DNA from: Atrichornis clamosus
Lineage: Eukaryota > Chordata > Aves > Passeriformes > Menuridae
Direction: 5' to 3'
Length of the DNA: 64,000 nt
Assembly: GCA_013400975.1 (NCBI GenBank)
Contig: WBMZ01000341.1
Span: 62,001-126,000, forward strand
The notes below the pieces were generated by a model that had not been told where the DNA came from, made no database searches, and worked only from the letters and a program-made list of their open reading frames with translations. The position numbers and the translations under genes are program-made. Each line of letters begins with the position of its first letter. Within the stretch, counting starts at the first letter, position 1. Below are positions 47,090-62,000 of the stretch, piece after piece.

Positions 47090-50000
47090 TTCGATCTGAA
47101 AGCTTTACAGGCAGCAGAGACCTTAAAATGAGGAAACTTGCTTTTCCGCTCCTGCTGAGATGGCGAGGTGCTCTGAGGAAATCAGAGCTGAATCCTGAGG
47201 CTGCTCTGTGAGTTGGACCAAAGGTACCTGCAGAAAAGCATAGCCCGGGCTGATTTTCTGGGACCGAGGCTGCACGTCTACACCCTCCACAGTACCAAGT
47301 CTCTGTTGTTCCCTTCCTCCATTTTGTGTCGGGTCCCTTTGCCTCTGCTGAGTACTCTGTTACACTCTGTTCACCAGTAACATCCTTCTTGTCAGATCAA
47401 TTCTAGCTTGCTGTATATTTTTGCCTCTAATCCAACCCTTCTGGAAAGAGCTGAAGCCTATATATAGCCTGTAAAATACTTATGTGAGGCATAAGTATTT
47501 GAGGCAGATGGAAATTCAGGTCTTTTCCCTCTCAGCCATTAAATTACTGAATCATTCTCTGTATCTTTCTTGGATAGAAGAGAGAACTAAATATCCCCTA
47601 AGTTTGGAAGAGTTGCAACAGAAAAAAATTAGAATACTACACATCAAGTTAATTAGTAGTTAAACTAGCACCTAACATGGGAAAATGTGTTTAGATGTCC
47701 CTTAAGTAGAGAGTTGTGGTCTGCCTATACACTGGGACAGTGTCCTGGCCAGTGAGTTAGTGGGTAAGAGGTTGCAAAATGAGGATATGGTATAAATACA
47801 TAATTCTAATAGGGAGTTTAGCATCCTACTTGGAGCAGGCATTAAGGGTTAAAACCAGAAATACAGAATGGCACAGAAAAGTTGAGCTCCAGCTTCCTTA
47901 CAGTGCATAAATCCAAAGACTTGCTGCACCAGAAGGTGTGTAACACAAATGTTACTGATATTTGCCACGAGTCCCTTGCCTAGGGACTTGATTACTGGGG
48001 CACAATAGTCCTGGCTGCTTAAACATGACATTAAACAGGACTGACCTCTTCTAGTTGAATACTTTACCTACAAGCATATAACTGTTTTCTAGCCCAAAGT
48101 GGTTTAAATTACTGGACTATTTTTTTTTTTAGAGAAAACCAGCTTCAGCTGGAAAGGCAGCCTCTACTCCTTGCTGTTACCTCAGGACTCTGAGGAACAG
48201 TATGCTTTTGCTGTGGGGAGGAATACCCTGAGAGAGAAAAGGACATAAACTTGCCTCTCATATGCTAGGTAAGCAGCAGCATTGCCATTTTAGAAGAAAA
48301 TAATAGTTGCTTTTGTAGGTGACAGACTTGACCTGTAAGTTACACATAGTCTGAAACTCTCTGCCATATTGCCAGAAGGTATCAAATAGCTTTAAGCAAT
48401 TGGTTTAATTTAATGTTCTTTTCTCTGGATCTAATAATGATACATGACATGAAAGTGGCTATTGATCCAGTTCCTGTGCTTGAAAAAAACCTACACAAGA
48501 GCAGACTAAGTATCTTGTTTAGCACGTGCATTTGCCCTTAGTGCCTTAAAATTAGAAGCTGCGTCTTGATTGATGTGGGATATCATCTTCTAACTGTTGA
48601 GCATGAAGATGTGCTGCTTGTGTTCAGCTTTGAAAATTATCCTTTCCTTCTAAGTACTTCTGCTACTGTAATGTAGTAGAAATATGAAATCACCTGCTTC
48701 ACCATGGGGTGAGATGAATAGGATATTAATATTTTAATGGATAGTGCTTTGAAAAGAGCATGCTGTAAATACATCATTAGGTGTTTCCCTCAGAGCTCAA
48801 AAGAACTGAAGAAGGACAAAAATGTATCCCTTCTGTGCCTGTGCTAATTTTTCTAGAGCCTGAAGAGAAGAAAATGTTGTAGATGTGAAGTTATTGCCTG
48901 AAGCACTTTTCAAATGGGGAAAAAAAGGAAGAAAATATGTCTTTCAGGATACAGTATGATTTAGAGAATGAGTTAAGGTCTGCCCACACCATGCAGTGAC
49001 ATGTAGCACAGAGAGGCCAGAGATGTTGCTCCTTCTAAAGATAGGCAGTTGTCACACTGAGCCTGTCAGCTTGGTGACCTTTCATTAAGCCCAGCCTATG
49101 CAATCCAGTTTTGGAATTGTTTAAGTATATGCCTTGTGTTTCAAGACCTGTATCTTCAGAACTGAGTTATTTTCACGAGGCTAACTGAATTTTCCATAAA
49201 GTAACATTAACACTGGAGTTCTGTGGTTTTCAATGCTAGAAATTGTCTTGTGTTCAGTAAAAGCAAAGATTTATCCACCATGAGAAAAATCTCTCCCTAA
49301 TGGTCACTACTTATCATCCTGCAGGCTATTCCACTGTTTTGCAGGGATACATACAGATAACTTGTGAAGTTTATGTTGTCTTATAATCTGATATTCTCTG
49401 AATCTAGACACCTTACTCAGAAATCATCCCATAAACCAGCTTTAAATAGTATTTGCTAATCAGGACAGTATTAGCATAAATTTGACTTAATGGAGAAGAA
49501 TGTATCAGGTGCAAAGTTATTAACTGGATTGAAACCAGGTGTTAAAATAGCTGTGTTTTTCTAATGCCTCATCTTCAAATATCAAAGTCCAGAAATAAAC
49601 AGGGTTCCAGTTAGAATTGGTGAGTTGAGAATTTCTGATTCATAAGAAACCTTGGTGCTTCAGATATTTTCATGCTCATAAGAAAAAGTAATATATATAC
49701 ATATATATATATAATATATCTATATCTATCTATCTATCTATAAAACTTCCTGGGAAATGGATATTTCAGTATTTCTGAAACTCAGCTCTTCCAAGGCTGC
49801 AAAGTCTGGGCAGAGTCTGGGCAGCCCATGGGATCAGATAATGTGGTACCTGTGGTCCTTGGCTGGCAGAGAATGGCAGAACATGAAAATTGACTATAAG
49901 CACTGTATTTCAGCAAACACTTCAGATGCAATTTCTATCACAAGCCAAAGACAACCTTGAGCTATGAGCCTGTCACTCTGTCTATCCTCGATGGCCAGCA

Positions 50001-53000
50001 GAGAGAAACAGACATTCCTGAAGGTGGCTTGTGGTGTCCTCAGACAGGTGTCTGTCTGTCCGGGGTGAGCTGAATTACCATCGGGAAGGGCCTGTGTAAG
50101 AAGGTGAGTTACTTCCTTGATTGTTTGTGTCTCCTAATTGACTGTAAAGGGTAGAGAGGGTGACCGTCTCGTACCCGAGTGGGCAAAAGATGGACATTTA
50201 AGAAATGGAGTCTCAGCATTGTTTTTAATTAATGAGAATTTTTCAGCAATGTACTTTGTGTAGGAAAATTCCTGCCCAGCTCTAGCTCTGATATTTTCAA
50301 TCAGAAAAAAAAAGAGAGGAAGCCATAGTAACATCACATTACATGAGATAACATCTGTATCAGGGAGTCTACAACTATGCCAAGGTTTTCCTCATATTTG
50401 TCTTCTTTGCCTAAAAAGAAAAATACAGCCCCACAAATAAATTCAAGTGTTAAGAGATGCAGTATTTTTTACACCAAAACCCCAACAAAACAAAACATAA
50501 CAAACCCCAGCCTTTGAAAATCAGAAAGTTTAGTTTTTGAAGCCCAATATTAATTCTACCTCGATAAACCTTTTTAATGTTAATGTACAAACTACATGTA
50601 GATTTGAACATAATACATTACTTTATGCTTTACAAAACTAAAGCTATACTGTACAGAATATACTGATGCAATAAAAAGAATCCTTATGTGATGCAGAAGT
50701 TGTTGGGGACAAGACTTTCTAAACTATAGTTGAATATACTGTGTACACAGGAGTAACAAGTTTATATCTCATCATCCCCAAAATGGGTATTAGGTGTTTG
50801 ACAGCCTTGTAGGGTCACTGCAATGGGGACTGTGGTTGATAGGCATCGTTGGCTTGCCCCAGGAGTGGCATGAGTTATGTGTTCCTACAGTTTGAGCACT
50901 TACTGCCTGGCCAATGAAGCAAACAGTTAGAGTGTCGCTCCTAAGATGGTTAGAAAGTATTAAAGAACCAAAATTTATAGGTGAGGCTATATTTTCAATG
51001 AATTCTAGTTTCTGTACAGCAACTTGACTGGAGAGATAAGATATTAGAGGCAGTAAATTTTTCCTCGAGTTTCTTCGTTCTTTCTTTACTTCTACGCAGA
51101 GACCAAGCACCTGGTATTAGATGAATTAATGACATTATGACAGCCCAGATAAGGCAGCCTAATTTCTATAGCTGCTGAGCATTTGAAATACACTGAAATA
51201 GAAAGACTGTGATGTGACTGCAATTCTGAAAATTTAAGCAGAAATTCTGATGCTTCACCAACAGTCTTGTTTTCTTGAGAGTTATTAGTAAATCAGCATT
51301 GCAATTGTAAATACAAATTAGTACCTGAGGGGGAAACTGTAAATTAAATAGATGGATGCAGATGACTAAATACATTTCAATGACGTTTGCTGTCAGTCAT
51401 AATTGTGTAAGCTCAGGAAAAAAATACCATATTGTAGAATACATATACACAATTATGTTTTGAACTAGTGTATGTATTAGGCCACTATATTCTAGTGCTC
51501 ATGATAATGTAGGATAGTGTAGGTGTAGAATATAAGGAAATGCAAGCTCCATATGGTTTCAATGGAAGCACGGAAGAGATCATAAAAATTAAATGTTTTG
51601 CACTTTCCAAGCTCATGGTGTATTTTTAGTTATTTAAGGCTGTTTGTATGTTTCCGTTTGAGTCTTTTCATTTCAATTCATCTCATTTAAGACTGGGTTT
51701 TCTGAACAGAGGAACTGTTCGATGGAACTTTGCAAGTCACGCTTTTGGCTCAGTTGGGGTTTGAGGACAAGAATACCAGCCTTAGGTATCAGCAGTTGTT
51801 GATATCTAGCCAAGAAGAAGAGCAATAATCAGATGTAAAACCAGCTGCAAAATCATAAATTTGAAACACTAGGGAAAAATATGAAAGAGGGAGAGGGAGA
51901 GCTGAGCTCCACTGTTATTACTGTTTCATGTCCTGCGGTGCAAAACGTAGTCTTTGAAGCTTAAAATGTTTTGTTGATGGGTAAGTTACAAGATAGACAC
52001 AAAAGCTAGGACAGTTTTCGATCTTCACAAGTCTTAATTTTAGCTCTTCCACAATAGGAATTGTGATTCATGTAGCCCATTTTTTCCCTCGAATGAAGTC
52101 ATGAACTTGCAGAGAGTTTGGGTTAAGGACTGGACAATGAATTGCAAACTTCAGACTGTTGCAGACAGAATAGAATCTAGGTATACACAGCATTTGAGAT
52201 GGTTTTTCCTCTGTAACATTATGCTTTTCCTTCTCTTTTCTGCAGTACTCTTTAAATACTAGTATGAATAAATCAGTGTGTATCTCTTCAATGCCCCTTA
52301 TGACAAGGGGTGATTAATAATTGTGTGCTACATCTTACTTGTTTGGAAGTCTGCGGTGGTCCTGCCAATGCTGCCTGTTTTTGTCTTAGAATCATTCTCA
52401 GAAAAGTGGAAGAGTTGAGGACAAGCCTTTTAAATACTTTTGTTTTACGTTCTCTTCTTTGAGATAATTTCATACTGGGGGAGACTGAGGGGGTGGGGTT
52501 ATAGCAAAGCATACTGGCTTCTGACTGTCTCTGAAGTCCACAGATGCTGAAGGAGAATCATTTCTACTTCAAAAGCTGGATATTTTTAGTAAGCAGTGAG
52601 TCTTTTATCAAGAAAAGAATGTCCATAACACTCACAAGATGAGCTTATATCTGCAGGAAAACGTTTTTCCTCAGCTACTGGATACTGAAGAAATGAGAAA
52701 AGTGATTTGCTGTACAAAAGCAAAAAAAAAAGAAGCTCTTCCTTCAGCCCCTCTTTGATCTATCACTTGAGGAGAAACATATTTGGATATGCTCCCAGGG
52801 CAGTGGCTACATCTGGCAGATAAAAAAGTCTCCTGTGGGTCTGCCTCTCAAACATGAAGCCAGTGATGGTTGATGTGCTGTTTTCCTTGGGTTTTGTACA
52901 AAAGTGGCAGTTATACTGCACAGGAAGTGTGATGTCAGGAGAATATGAGCTCTGACTCCAAGAATTTGCAGCTCTCAAATAGCTGCGTGGCAGTGTGTGC

Positions 53001-56000
53001 AGGAGAACGGGAAACCTCGGACAGGCATCTGACTGGGATTGTCCCCAGCTCACTAATTTGCTTCAACCTTTTACTCCTCGCTTTAGACTGACTCTGGAAT
53101 TCCCTCCAGATCAGACCAAGTTTTCGCAGAATAGGAAATATTTTGTGGAAATCCCGTCATAATTGTGTTGCTTTTCAACAGGAGTATTTTTCTCCATACA
53201 GAATCTAGGCTGGTCCTTTGCTCCGGAGCTCTTTCCTTTTCTTTCCTTGTTGTACTCTATGGTGCTGCCATGTTTGATTTACTGACCCAGGCCCAGACAT
53301 ATACATGCCATGTAAAAAAGAAAAATTACCATTGCAGTGTCTGTGCTTTTATTAGTACAGCATCTTTGATATCAAAGTGCTGCTCAAAATACTTGTACAG
53401 AAAAGCAACTGAGATTTTCTAAATGCAGTATTATTTTGATAGTTTAAAAATAGGCTTCTATCTTTAGAAAGAATATTGAATTTTCTCTTTTATGGCTTAA
53501 TGATTTGGTGTTATGACAAACTTAATCAATCTGATGAGTCCATGTTCAGTGTTCTGGCAAATATAATCAGCCCTAGAGTGTTTTCTTACTCCCCAAAGGC
53601 ACATCCTTGCTGTTTTTATTTCATTCCTATGTTTCATCTGGAAACCATATTTCTCTTTCTTGAGGTAAAATGTACTGTTCTGAGACATACATTGAAAGCC
53701 ATGTGTTCAATTTACTGAATATAAAATTATCTTTTTATTTAGGAAGTCAAAGGAGAAGGTTATAGAACAAAAAGTCTAGCAAGGTAATGGGCACAGAAGT
53801 CACAGAGAGAAACAGGAAAAGATGGATCTTATAAAAATCATAGGGCAGATTTAAAGACAGTTTGTAGTAATAAAAAAGACTGTTAGAGACTCCAAGACAA
53901 GTCCTATGCCTCATTTCTACAAATGATCTACACAACATACACGTTTGAGTGCAAGATCAAGATCTACTTTCCATAATTCATTCCTTGCTTCTGAATCTCC
54001 ATGTTGTGTTCTTTAATGTCACTTGTCTGCCAGATAATTCTAGAGTCTTTGAAGTGCAGAAAGATAGTCTATTTTCAGGCTTTACTCCCATGCATAGTTG
54101 CAGTATGCACTGCGAAGTCTTTGGGGGAGGGAGTTTTCTCCTAAAAATATGAAGCATGTAACTGAGTACTATAAAATAATGAAAAAAAAGAAAGCAGAGA
54201 TATTCAAGACTAAAAATAATGTATCTTATAGATGATGTTGAATCTACTAAAGAGGATCATTTAACAAGCACTGCTTTTTTTTTTTAGAATTTCAGTGCTG
54301 ATTCTGTGAAGATATGTAAGTGCATGGAGCAGCAAAGCTGACCATTTCTGTTCCTCAGGAGGTGAAGGGCAGAGCCTGTGGTATGGAGTGGGGTGTACCC
54401 TTCCTACTGCAGGAAAGGCAAAGAGAAACTTTACGCTGTGTGGTAACAACTGCTTCACACCAATAGCTTTAGTACATTGGTAGACCCTGCACGTTTCTTG
54501 GATGTTGTGCAGAAGAGGCCTGTCGTAATCAGATCAGTTGCAGGAATGACCCGAAACAGGCAGGGTATTGAAACAAAAAATATCCCACATAACACATGAA
54601 TACTTCGTGTGTCACGGTAATTTAGACTCAGAGCTCTACTTAAATGTTGTTGTGTTAACACTGCACCTTTAATAATTGTCTAGTGCTGGGCAGAACATAA
54701 TTACTTGCTCTCTAAAGGACAATTTGTAATCAGCAATGTTGTCCTTACAACTCTGATGATTGAGATCATCTCAGTCTTCAGTTCAAACGACACACCCAAG
54801 GTCAGCCATTATCTCTATGTAGTACTATCATAGTCTGACAGGAATTGTCTGTAGTATCCACACGTGGAGCATTCATGTCCATGGCAGCTCTTTAGTGCCA
54901 GATAATACTTTTGGTATTCTCTGTACTAGGCAGTACAAGTGGTTGGCGTTAGCAGGAGGCTCTTAATAAGTGAATTAACAATAGTTAAAGTTAAATAAAA
55001 TGGTAGCATATTTTAAGTGATGTCAAGTAATTTAAATTTATAGTTCTAACAAACCTTAGATCTTAACAAACTACAAACATTCTTAAATTCTGATAATCAT
55101 GCAGCTATTTAAAATGTCATCCTTTTCACACACTATTCAGTAGAAATCCTAATCAGAGTGCTGAACCCTTTCAACTCACTCAGATGAGACCTGTGATGAG
55201 AGTATGACTTTTAACCATTGGAAAAATGCAACCCAAAACTTTATTTAAATTGCATCTGATGGAAAGGTGTTGTTGGACACGTGTCTTCCTCTGCTATTTC
55301 CATGGGAGATGGTTTTTAGTTTGATTACACTTGGATGTTAAGAAATAATTAATTTCATTTCTAGTTTGGGACCTGTTTTCCATGAAATTTCTCAAGATCA
55401 GCATGGTATGGTTTTTCTGTCTCCCTGATGATTCTGAAGTCCTGTCAGTCAAAACACTGCAACCAGTTCACAGCTTCCCCTGGTTTTAGCTGAATTTCAC
55501 TGCCTGAGCCTCCGATAACCAAGCAGCAAATTTCCCTGGGTGACACTCCAGTACTGAAATTTATCCATGTCAGTATTATACAAGTTCCTTATATTCTGAC
55601 TTTCTCACTTTGCATTTGAATAGTTAAAGACACGACTTCATGTCCTTCGAGTTGCAGCCTTCAGAGACATGACAGACTAACTAAGCTCTTTAAGTGGCTC
55701 TCTAATTTCAGGGTGGGTTGCATGACATTGACGGTGTAATTTAAAACTACAATGCTGAGCTTTTTAATCTTTTTTTTTTCTAGCATATATTTCCATAACC
55801 TACTTGTGTCATATAAAAGGAAAGCAAAAATAATTTCCTATGGCTTTTTTTTTTTGACTGAAGATTTAACTCACCAATTGCATCAACCTTCCTTCTGCAC
55901 TGCACAATAATGTAACCAGGCAGATTTGTCAACACATGTGATGTGTGTTTTCTTGTACTTTGCTGTGATGTGTCTAGGGGCTGTAGTCAGAGGTAGCATA

Positions 56001-59000
56001 TTTGTCTGGGTGAAATGGGTCTAATCCAATAGGGGTGGACCCAGATCTGGCTTTGGCCAAGTCATCCCACCTCCAAGGGCTTCATTTCCCCATGAGTACA
56101 ATGTACATAATGTACTGATCTTTTAATGTCATACCAGATTTATAGAGGTGAAGTGCTGCTAAATAACATTTTACTATCAAGTCCTGCATCCCTGGAGCTT
56201 GGATTAAGATGAAGGTGTTTGCCTTGTGTTCTTTTGCTCTTTCTGAAATATCTACCTGCTATGCATCTATTTTTAGAAGATGGCATGGATTTTGAGGTTC
56301 AAGGAAACACTTGCTTCCTGCACTTAAGAGCAGCTGCTTCACTTTGTTGACCCTTTACAGCCTTAAGTTGTCTCAGCTACAGGAGGGTTTCTGGCATGAC
56401 TCATCCTGGAATCGAAGCTCACAAGAATATGCATCAGGGGAGCAGAATTAGAAAGTAAGAAGGTTTTCCCACTTCTGATTCTATTTCTGGCTGAGGTTGA
56501 ATACCCCATGTGTCTTAGATTCCGTATCTCTTAAGCTGAAGACTCTTCTCAGAAGCTCTTGCCCTTGACAAAACCAGGGTGAAGACTGAAGAGCCTGCAG
56601 AGCTGGTCTCCAGCTGCACAGTGCCCAGTGGGTGGGCACCATTGTTGAAAATGCCTGCACTGGGTGCTCTGCGTGCACTCCTTACATAGGTGAAGGTACA
56701 GCCTTCTGGTTTAGTCCTAAAGCTGCCATCTTTTACCTGTGGTCAGAACAAAAAGGTCGTATTTTCTGCTATGGAAAAGCTCCTTTGTAGTAAACTAGAA
56801 ATAGAGAGTAAATATTTTTAAAGTGTTTTCACTTTTGTTAATACAAATGTGGGTGAAAGAAAACATTTAAAAATATATCAGATGAAATCTACATGGCTGA
56901 GAGAGCGTGAAGCTTTGCTATTAGTGAATGATTGCTGTAAGGAGTCCTACTCTTTTCCTTTGAATTTTCTGAGATAAGCAATGTCCACGGATGAAATTTA
57001 TTGAAATTGTACTTGTAGCATGGACACTATGAAAAAAATACTGCTCTTACAAAAGCAAATAATTTGATAGTAAATTGAAATTAAGAAGAAATGGGATTTC
57101 TCCTCCTTCAAATAACCTGTTTTTAATGTTAATGAAATCTCAACAAAGAAAAAAAGATCTCCAGGAAGGGTAAAAACTGAGAAAAACTATTGAGTATTAC
57201 AGGAAAGAACCACTTTAAAGTGGCTAAGAGAGCTTAAGGTGATACACAAGCACTGATGACATTGCTCCTTCCAAGTTTTATTCTGGTCACACACAGATGA
57301 ACTTGTTCTGAGCAAGGCACCTAAGAACTGACCAAGTGTTGACGTGTTGTAGGCAGTCTGAATGTGACACACGTGATTTAGTGTGTTAACATCTGGGGGT
57401 TAGCTGACTTTCTCAAGAGGTCACTTGCCCAGGGACAGCGTGTGTTTGCTTTCACCCCAGTCTAAACAAGAAATGCAGCTTATTGGTCCCCTCCCATGTT
57501 TCTCTTGTCCTCTGTGGCTTTGGTGGAGCCCAGTTCTGTAGCTTTTTCTGACATGTGCCCCTGTGCTGTATGAAATAGTCTGCAGGTGTTGACTGGGAGG
57601 GACTCTTAGATGCAGCCTCATTTCACAAACAGATTGACCTGGCTGAACAGCGTTACCTCAAATTTTGTTTAGATGTCTCCAGTTGTGTAAATTGCTGTTG
57701 ATATTAGGTGTGCCAGGATGCTTGTGTTCATCATTGATTCTCTTCAGGTATTTCAGGTTGCATTGTCTTGTATGTGCAATGAAAATAATCCTTTCTTCTT
57801 ACTGTAAGGGTTTAGGTGAATAATTTCTCTAAAATTCTCTTGATAGCTATTTCTTCTTTGAGGGAGAGGAGAGGCACATGCTGATATAACAAAGAAAACA
57901 CAAAACAATGTCAGCAGCCTGGAGAGCAGAATGGGACTTCAGCTCTTTGCCTTTGCTCTGATGCTTTCTCAGACTGCATACAGTGTCCACATTTCTCTGC
58001 CTTTAAAAATATCTCATATTGACATCCAAGAGTATTAATCCCTGTACACTTTGGAGAGGTAAACTCTGCAAATATATCACACTTGAGTTGATTATTACTC
58101 AAGAAGTAAGTAAGGGGTATGTGCCCAAGAATATTTCTAAAGAATTTTTAAATTGCTATTGTCCTCTGCAGACCCTAATTCCTTAGTGCAGTAGCTGGCA
58201 TTCCCCACCATCAGCCAACTATAATAAATTCATTCACACACACAAACTTCATTGTTCTCGAAGTCTTGTTTTCCTAGTTCTTAAAGACACTTCAGCCCTG
58301 ACTGATGTGGTTTAGTTCATATGACACAGCCTCTGAGCACTGTTGACCACAAACTGAGAGAACATTAATTACCAAGTATTAGGCTCCATGTATCTTCCAA
58401 ATTCTTCCCATTGTTTACTGATGATGCAAAGGAAGCATTCTGTGCCAGGTCTGTGACTCCTGCAGAACAGCAATACAGACCACAAGTAGAAGAGCAAATG
58501 CCATGAGGTACAGAAGCTGCACAAGCCTCGGCTGGATAAGAAGGGTAAGGAATATGGGCTATAGTTGGCCAGAAATTGATTTTTAATGCCAGGGAAACAG
58601 CAAACTGTGCATACCTGAGGAGAAACCAATAATGACACAGTACTCCATCCTTTTGTTTTGGCACATGCAAACAGAAGGCAGGATACAGATCACAAAAATT
58701 AGATACTCTTCATATTAGAATTTCAGGTGAAAATAAAGCTCATAAAAATAACATAATAGGATTGAAAACCATATAGATAGGCAAAGGCAAGGATTCACCT
58801 ATGAGAGTAAATTTTGAAAACAGAACTAAGCAAAAGGCCAAAAGAGAGATTTCTCCACTGAGAAATATAGCTGCATCCGGCAGCATTTCAAATTTTCTTC
58901 TCCCATTACTCTAAAAGCATAATGATGTTGTTATTACAAATGAGAAACAGCCAACATGCCTTCTTGTGGCTTCTGTTGAATATTTGCAATGAGAAAGAAA

Positions 59001-62000
59001 TATATCTTTATTCACACTGGATTCAGTCTCACATACATTAAAGTCACTAGAAATGTACAGTTGTTCAGGTCTCTACTAGCTTAAATTTACTCTGTATATT
59101 ACTTTCTTTAATGATGTTTATCTTTTTATTGACTACCTTTTCCCACTTAGGAAACACTACAGGTCCTTTTGACTAATCACAGCATTAAAACAACTGTGAG
59201 AAACTGTTTTCAAGGAGCAGCAGATCAAATTCTCCTTAAATCATTTCCAAAGTTAATTTATACCTTATGTCTAGTCCTGTCTCTAGACATTTTATTTTGT
59301 GTAAAAGATGTAGGACTGCTTGAGAACACAGGGTCTGAAAGAGAATTATGTTGAAAAACTATATAGATTTAAAAGCTAAACTATCAGACCATGGTAAGAA
59401 TTCAAGACTGGAACAGAAAATTGTCCCACTGATGTTCCACAGTGTCTTCTACGAGGGGACTTCTACAAAAGCACTGGGTGATACCTTTGTCAGATGCAGG
59501 ATGCTGGCCTAGCTGGATTTTAGGCATAGTTCTAGCAGACACTATTAGTTCTTTTACAGTTTGGTGTGTTCCAGCAGGATTCTTCTCTATTTGCCTCAAA
59601 AACAGGCATTTGCTGAACAACTTCTCAGCAGTGGAGAAGGGACATTAGTATTTGCCTTTTAAACCAGTCTTGATCTACCTGTAACTTCTTCAGTTTTCAA
59701 AATTCTATAAAATAAACTCCAGAAGAAACACTATTAGCTGTACTTTTACTACATAAAATATTTTATTATAATTGTTATCTATGAAGTTTTGATGCATTGT
59801 GAAATGGTTTAATGAAGTGCCAACGCCCCACACAGGGATGAAATCTGCAAATGGTTCTGTACAGGTGTGTGTATATATACGTGAATAAGGATATGCAAAT
59901 GTATGTAGATATTCATGTTCTAGGAACAGTTAAACTTTCAGTTTCAGCTCTGTGTGGGAGGCAGTTTCCTTTTGTGGAGAGGAACAACACACACGTATTG
60001 ACCAGGGAGAGAACCACGTGATTAGTACTCGGCAGGAAATGCCAGGAGTCCAGACTGCTGCCTCTACGGTGCCTGAGCACACAACGGGGGCTTCGCAGCA
60101 GGCAGAGCCCATCTGCCCTGAGAGGACAGAGTTGGGATGCTGTTAGGCAAGCCTGCAGGTTATCCTGCATCTACATGGGGCAGCAGGAAAGCAGGGTGAC
60201 CCATACACTCTATAGCTGCTTGGGTTTGCCCAGCCTGTAGCCAAGGAAATGAGGGAAAAGAGCTGGAAGTACTGGGAGTGAGGTGATGGGAAAGGATGAT
60301 GAATTTGGGATTGGATGCAGCATAAAGGACACATGAGAGGGGTCTGTGACAGCTACATGGTGGGTCACACTGCACATCCCTTACTGTTCACAGGAAACTC
60401 AGCTGACTGCCTTCCCACAGAACTTGCTCTTGCTGTGTGCCACCAGTGATGCACTGCAGTGTGTGCTACTGCTCATGGACTAAGTAAAACTCACCCCTGC
60501 ATGCCCGTCAGTGTCAACAAATTACCACGGCATCAGTAGTCAGCCTCCAGTACACTGAACCCTTCCCAGACTCTACAGTAAATCCAGGACTCTTGTTCTT
60601 GTGCTTAGAAAAGCAGCATATTCATACTAAAACTGCTTCTGATTAGGCAGCTCTTTGGAGACAGCCTAACTTTTAAAAAACGAAACTAAAAACGGGCAAA
60701 CACACAGTCTTAGGGAAAAGTTTGTGTGTCCAGGAACAGTACAACATCCAGATCACTTCTGAAGCTTTATAAATATGTCTGGCTGTTGAAGTACAGCAGA
60801 TAGAAAGGGTTGTATAGACTACAAAGTGAAATTTGGACTGCTATTCCCAAATTAGGTTGTATGAGAATTTCTTAGAGATGAGGCAGCCCAAAACGTTAGA
60901 GGAATTTCTTGCCAAATTTCCATATCCCCACTCATCGTCATACCATACCTTACCATTTCTCTCCCAGCAACCACTAGATGATGAAGCAAGTTCCAGAACT
61001 AGTTTTCTCCCAAAGGCCAGAAGGAATTGTTCTTTCTTCTGCTTGGGGATAACAAACCAACACCATGTTTTCCAGTGCCACTGTGGTCTAAACTAATGCC
61101 AGCATCATAATTAATGCTGCCCTGCCATCAGTCCCATTTCAACACAGTCTGAAAGGACATAACCAATTGTGTTACCATAAACTGAAAGAAAAAGCTCACA
61201 TACTTCTGTGACAGGGAAAATCTTGGGATTGTGTCAAAGCAGAAATGGATGAACACAAAATAGAGCTAAGAACTGAAACTTCTATTATGGTATAAAATAA
61301 ATAAGTTTTCCACATTCTGCTGATGACCAGCCATGAAAGGTATGCGGCAGCACTCCAGGTGAAGGCCATTCTTCTTAACAAGGGACAAGCAATCACAGCC
61401 ACAAGCTGCCAATTCAGGGGTTCAAAACATTCCGGGCTAAAGGGGGTGCATGAGGAGGGACCTGCTGATGGACATGCTGAGGGCCTTCCTTGGTCAGCTG
61501 GGGTTTTCTGAACTGCAGGAATACCAGCCAGACCAGCACTGCAGGACTTGCTGCAACAAGGCTATAATAAAAGATCAGTTAGATGTTACAGTGACCTTGC
61601 CGTTCAGGAATGGAAGGAAAGACTCCAGAAACAGAGATCTGTTTTCTGGGGTTCAGGGTCCAGCAGTTCAGCCCAGGCCTGATGCAGTTCGGGTGAGGAA
61701 GCCTATTCCTGCCTCCCCTCCCCTGCACAACACAGTACACTACTGGTCACCTCATTCTCAACCTGCCTTATTTCAGTATGGGAAAACGAAAATACTTATT
61801 CTTTCCTTGCATTCCTGTGGTGTTTCTTTGTGCTGGCTTCCTTCGAAGCACCACAGTAGCTGCATGAATCCTACACTGAGCATTCCATTTTTTCCCCTTG
61901 CATAGTGTTTGTGGAGCCCAGCAGGCCTCTGTGATACGCCCAGTATTATCCACCATTCCCTACAAATGGTTTTATAGGAAAGACCATCTGGTGGTCAGCG

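Noticed and set aside
50030..50115. Possible plus-strand exon ending in AAGGTGAGT
   Set aside because: The donor looks good, but there is no open frame with protein character and no convincing acceptor upstream.
59430..59560. Possible ancient SINE or CR1-like 3' end (GATGCAGGATGCTGGCCTAG string)
   Set aside because: One phrase resembles the tail of old reptile SINEs, but there is no tRNA-like head, no tail repeat, and the match is too short.
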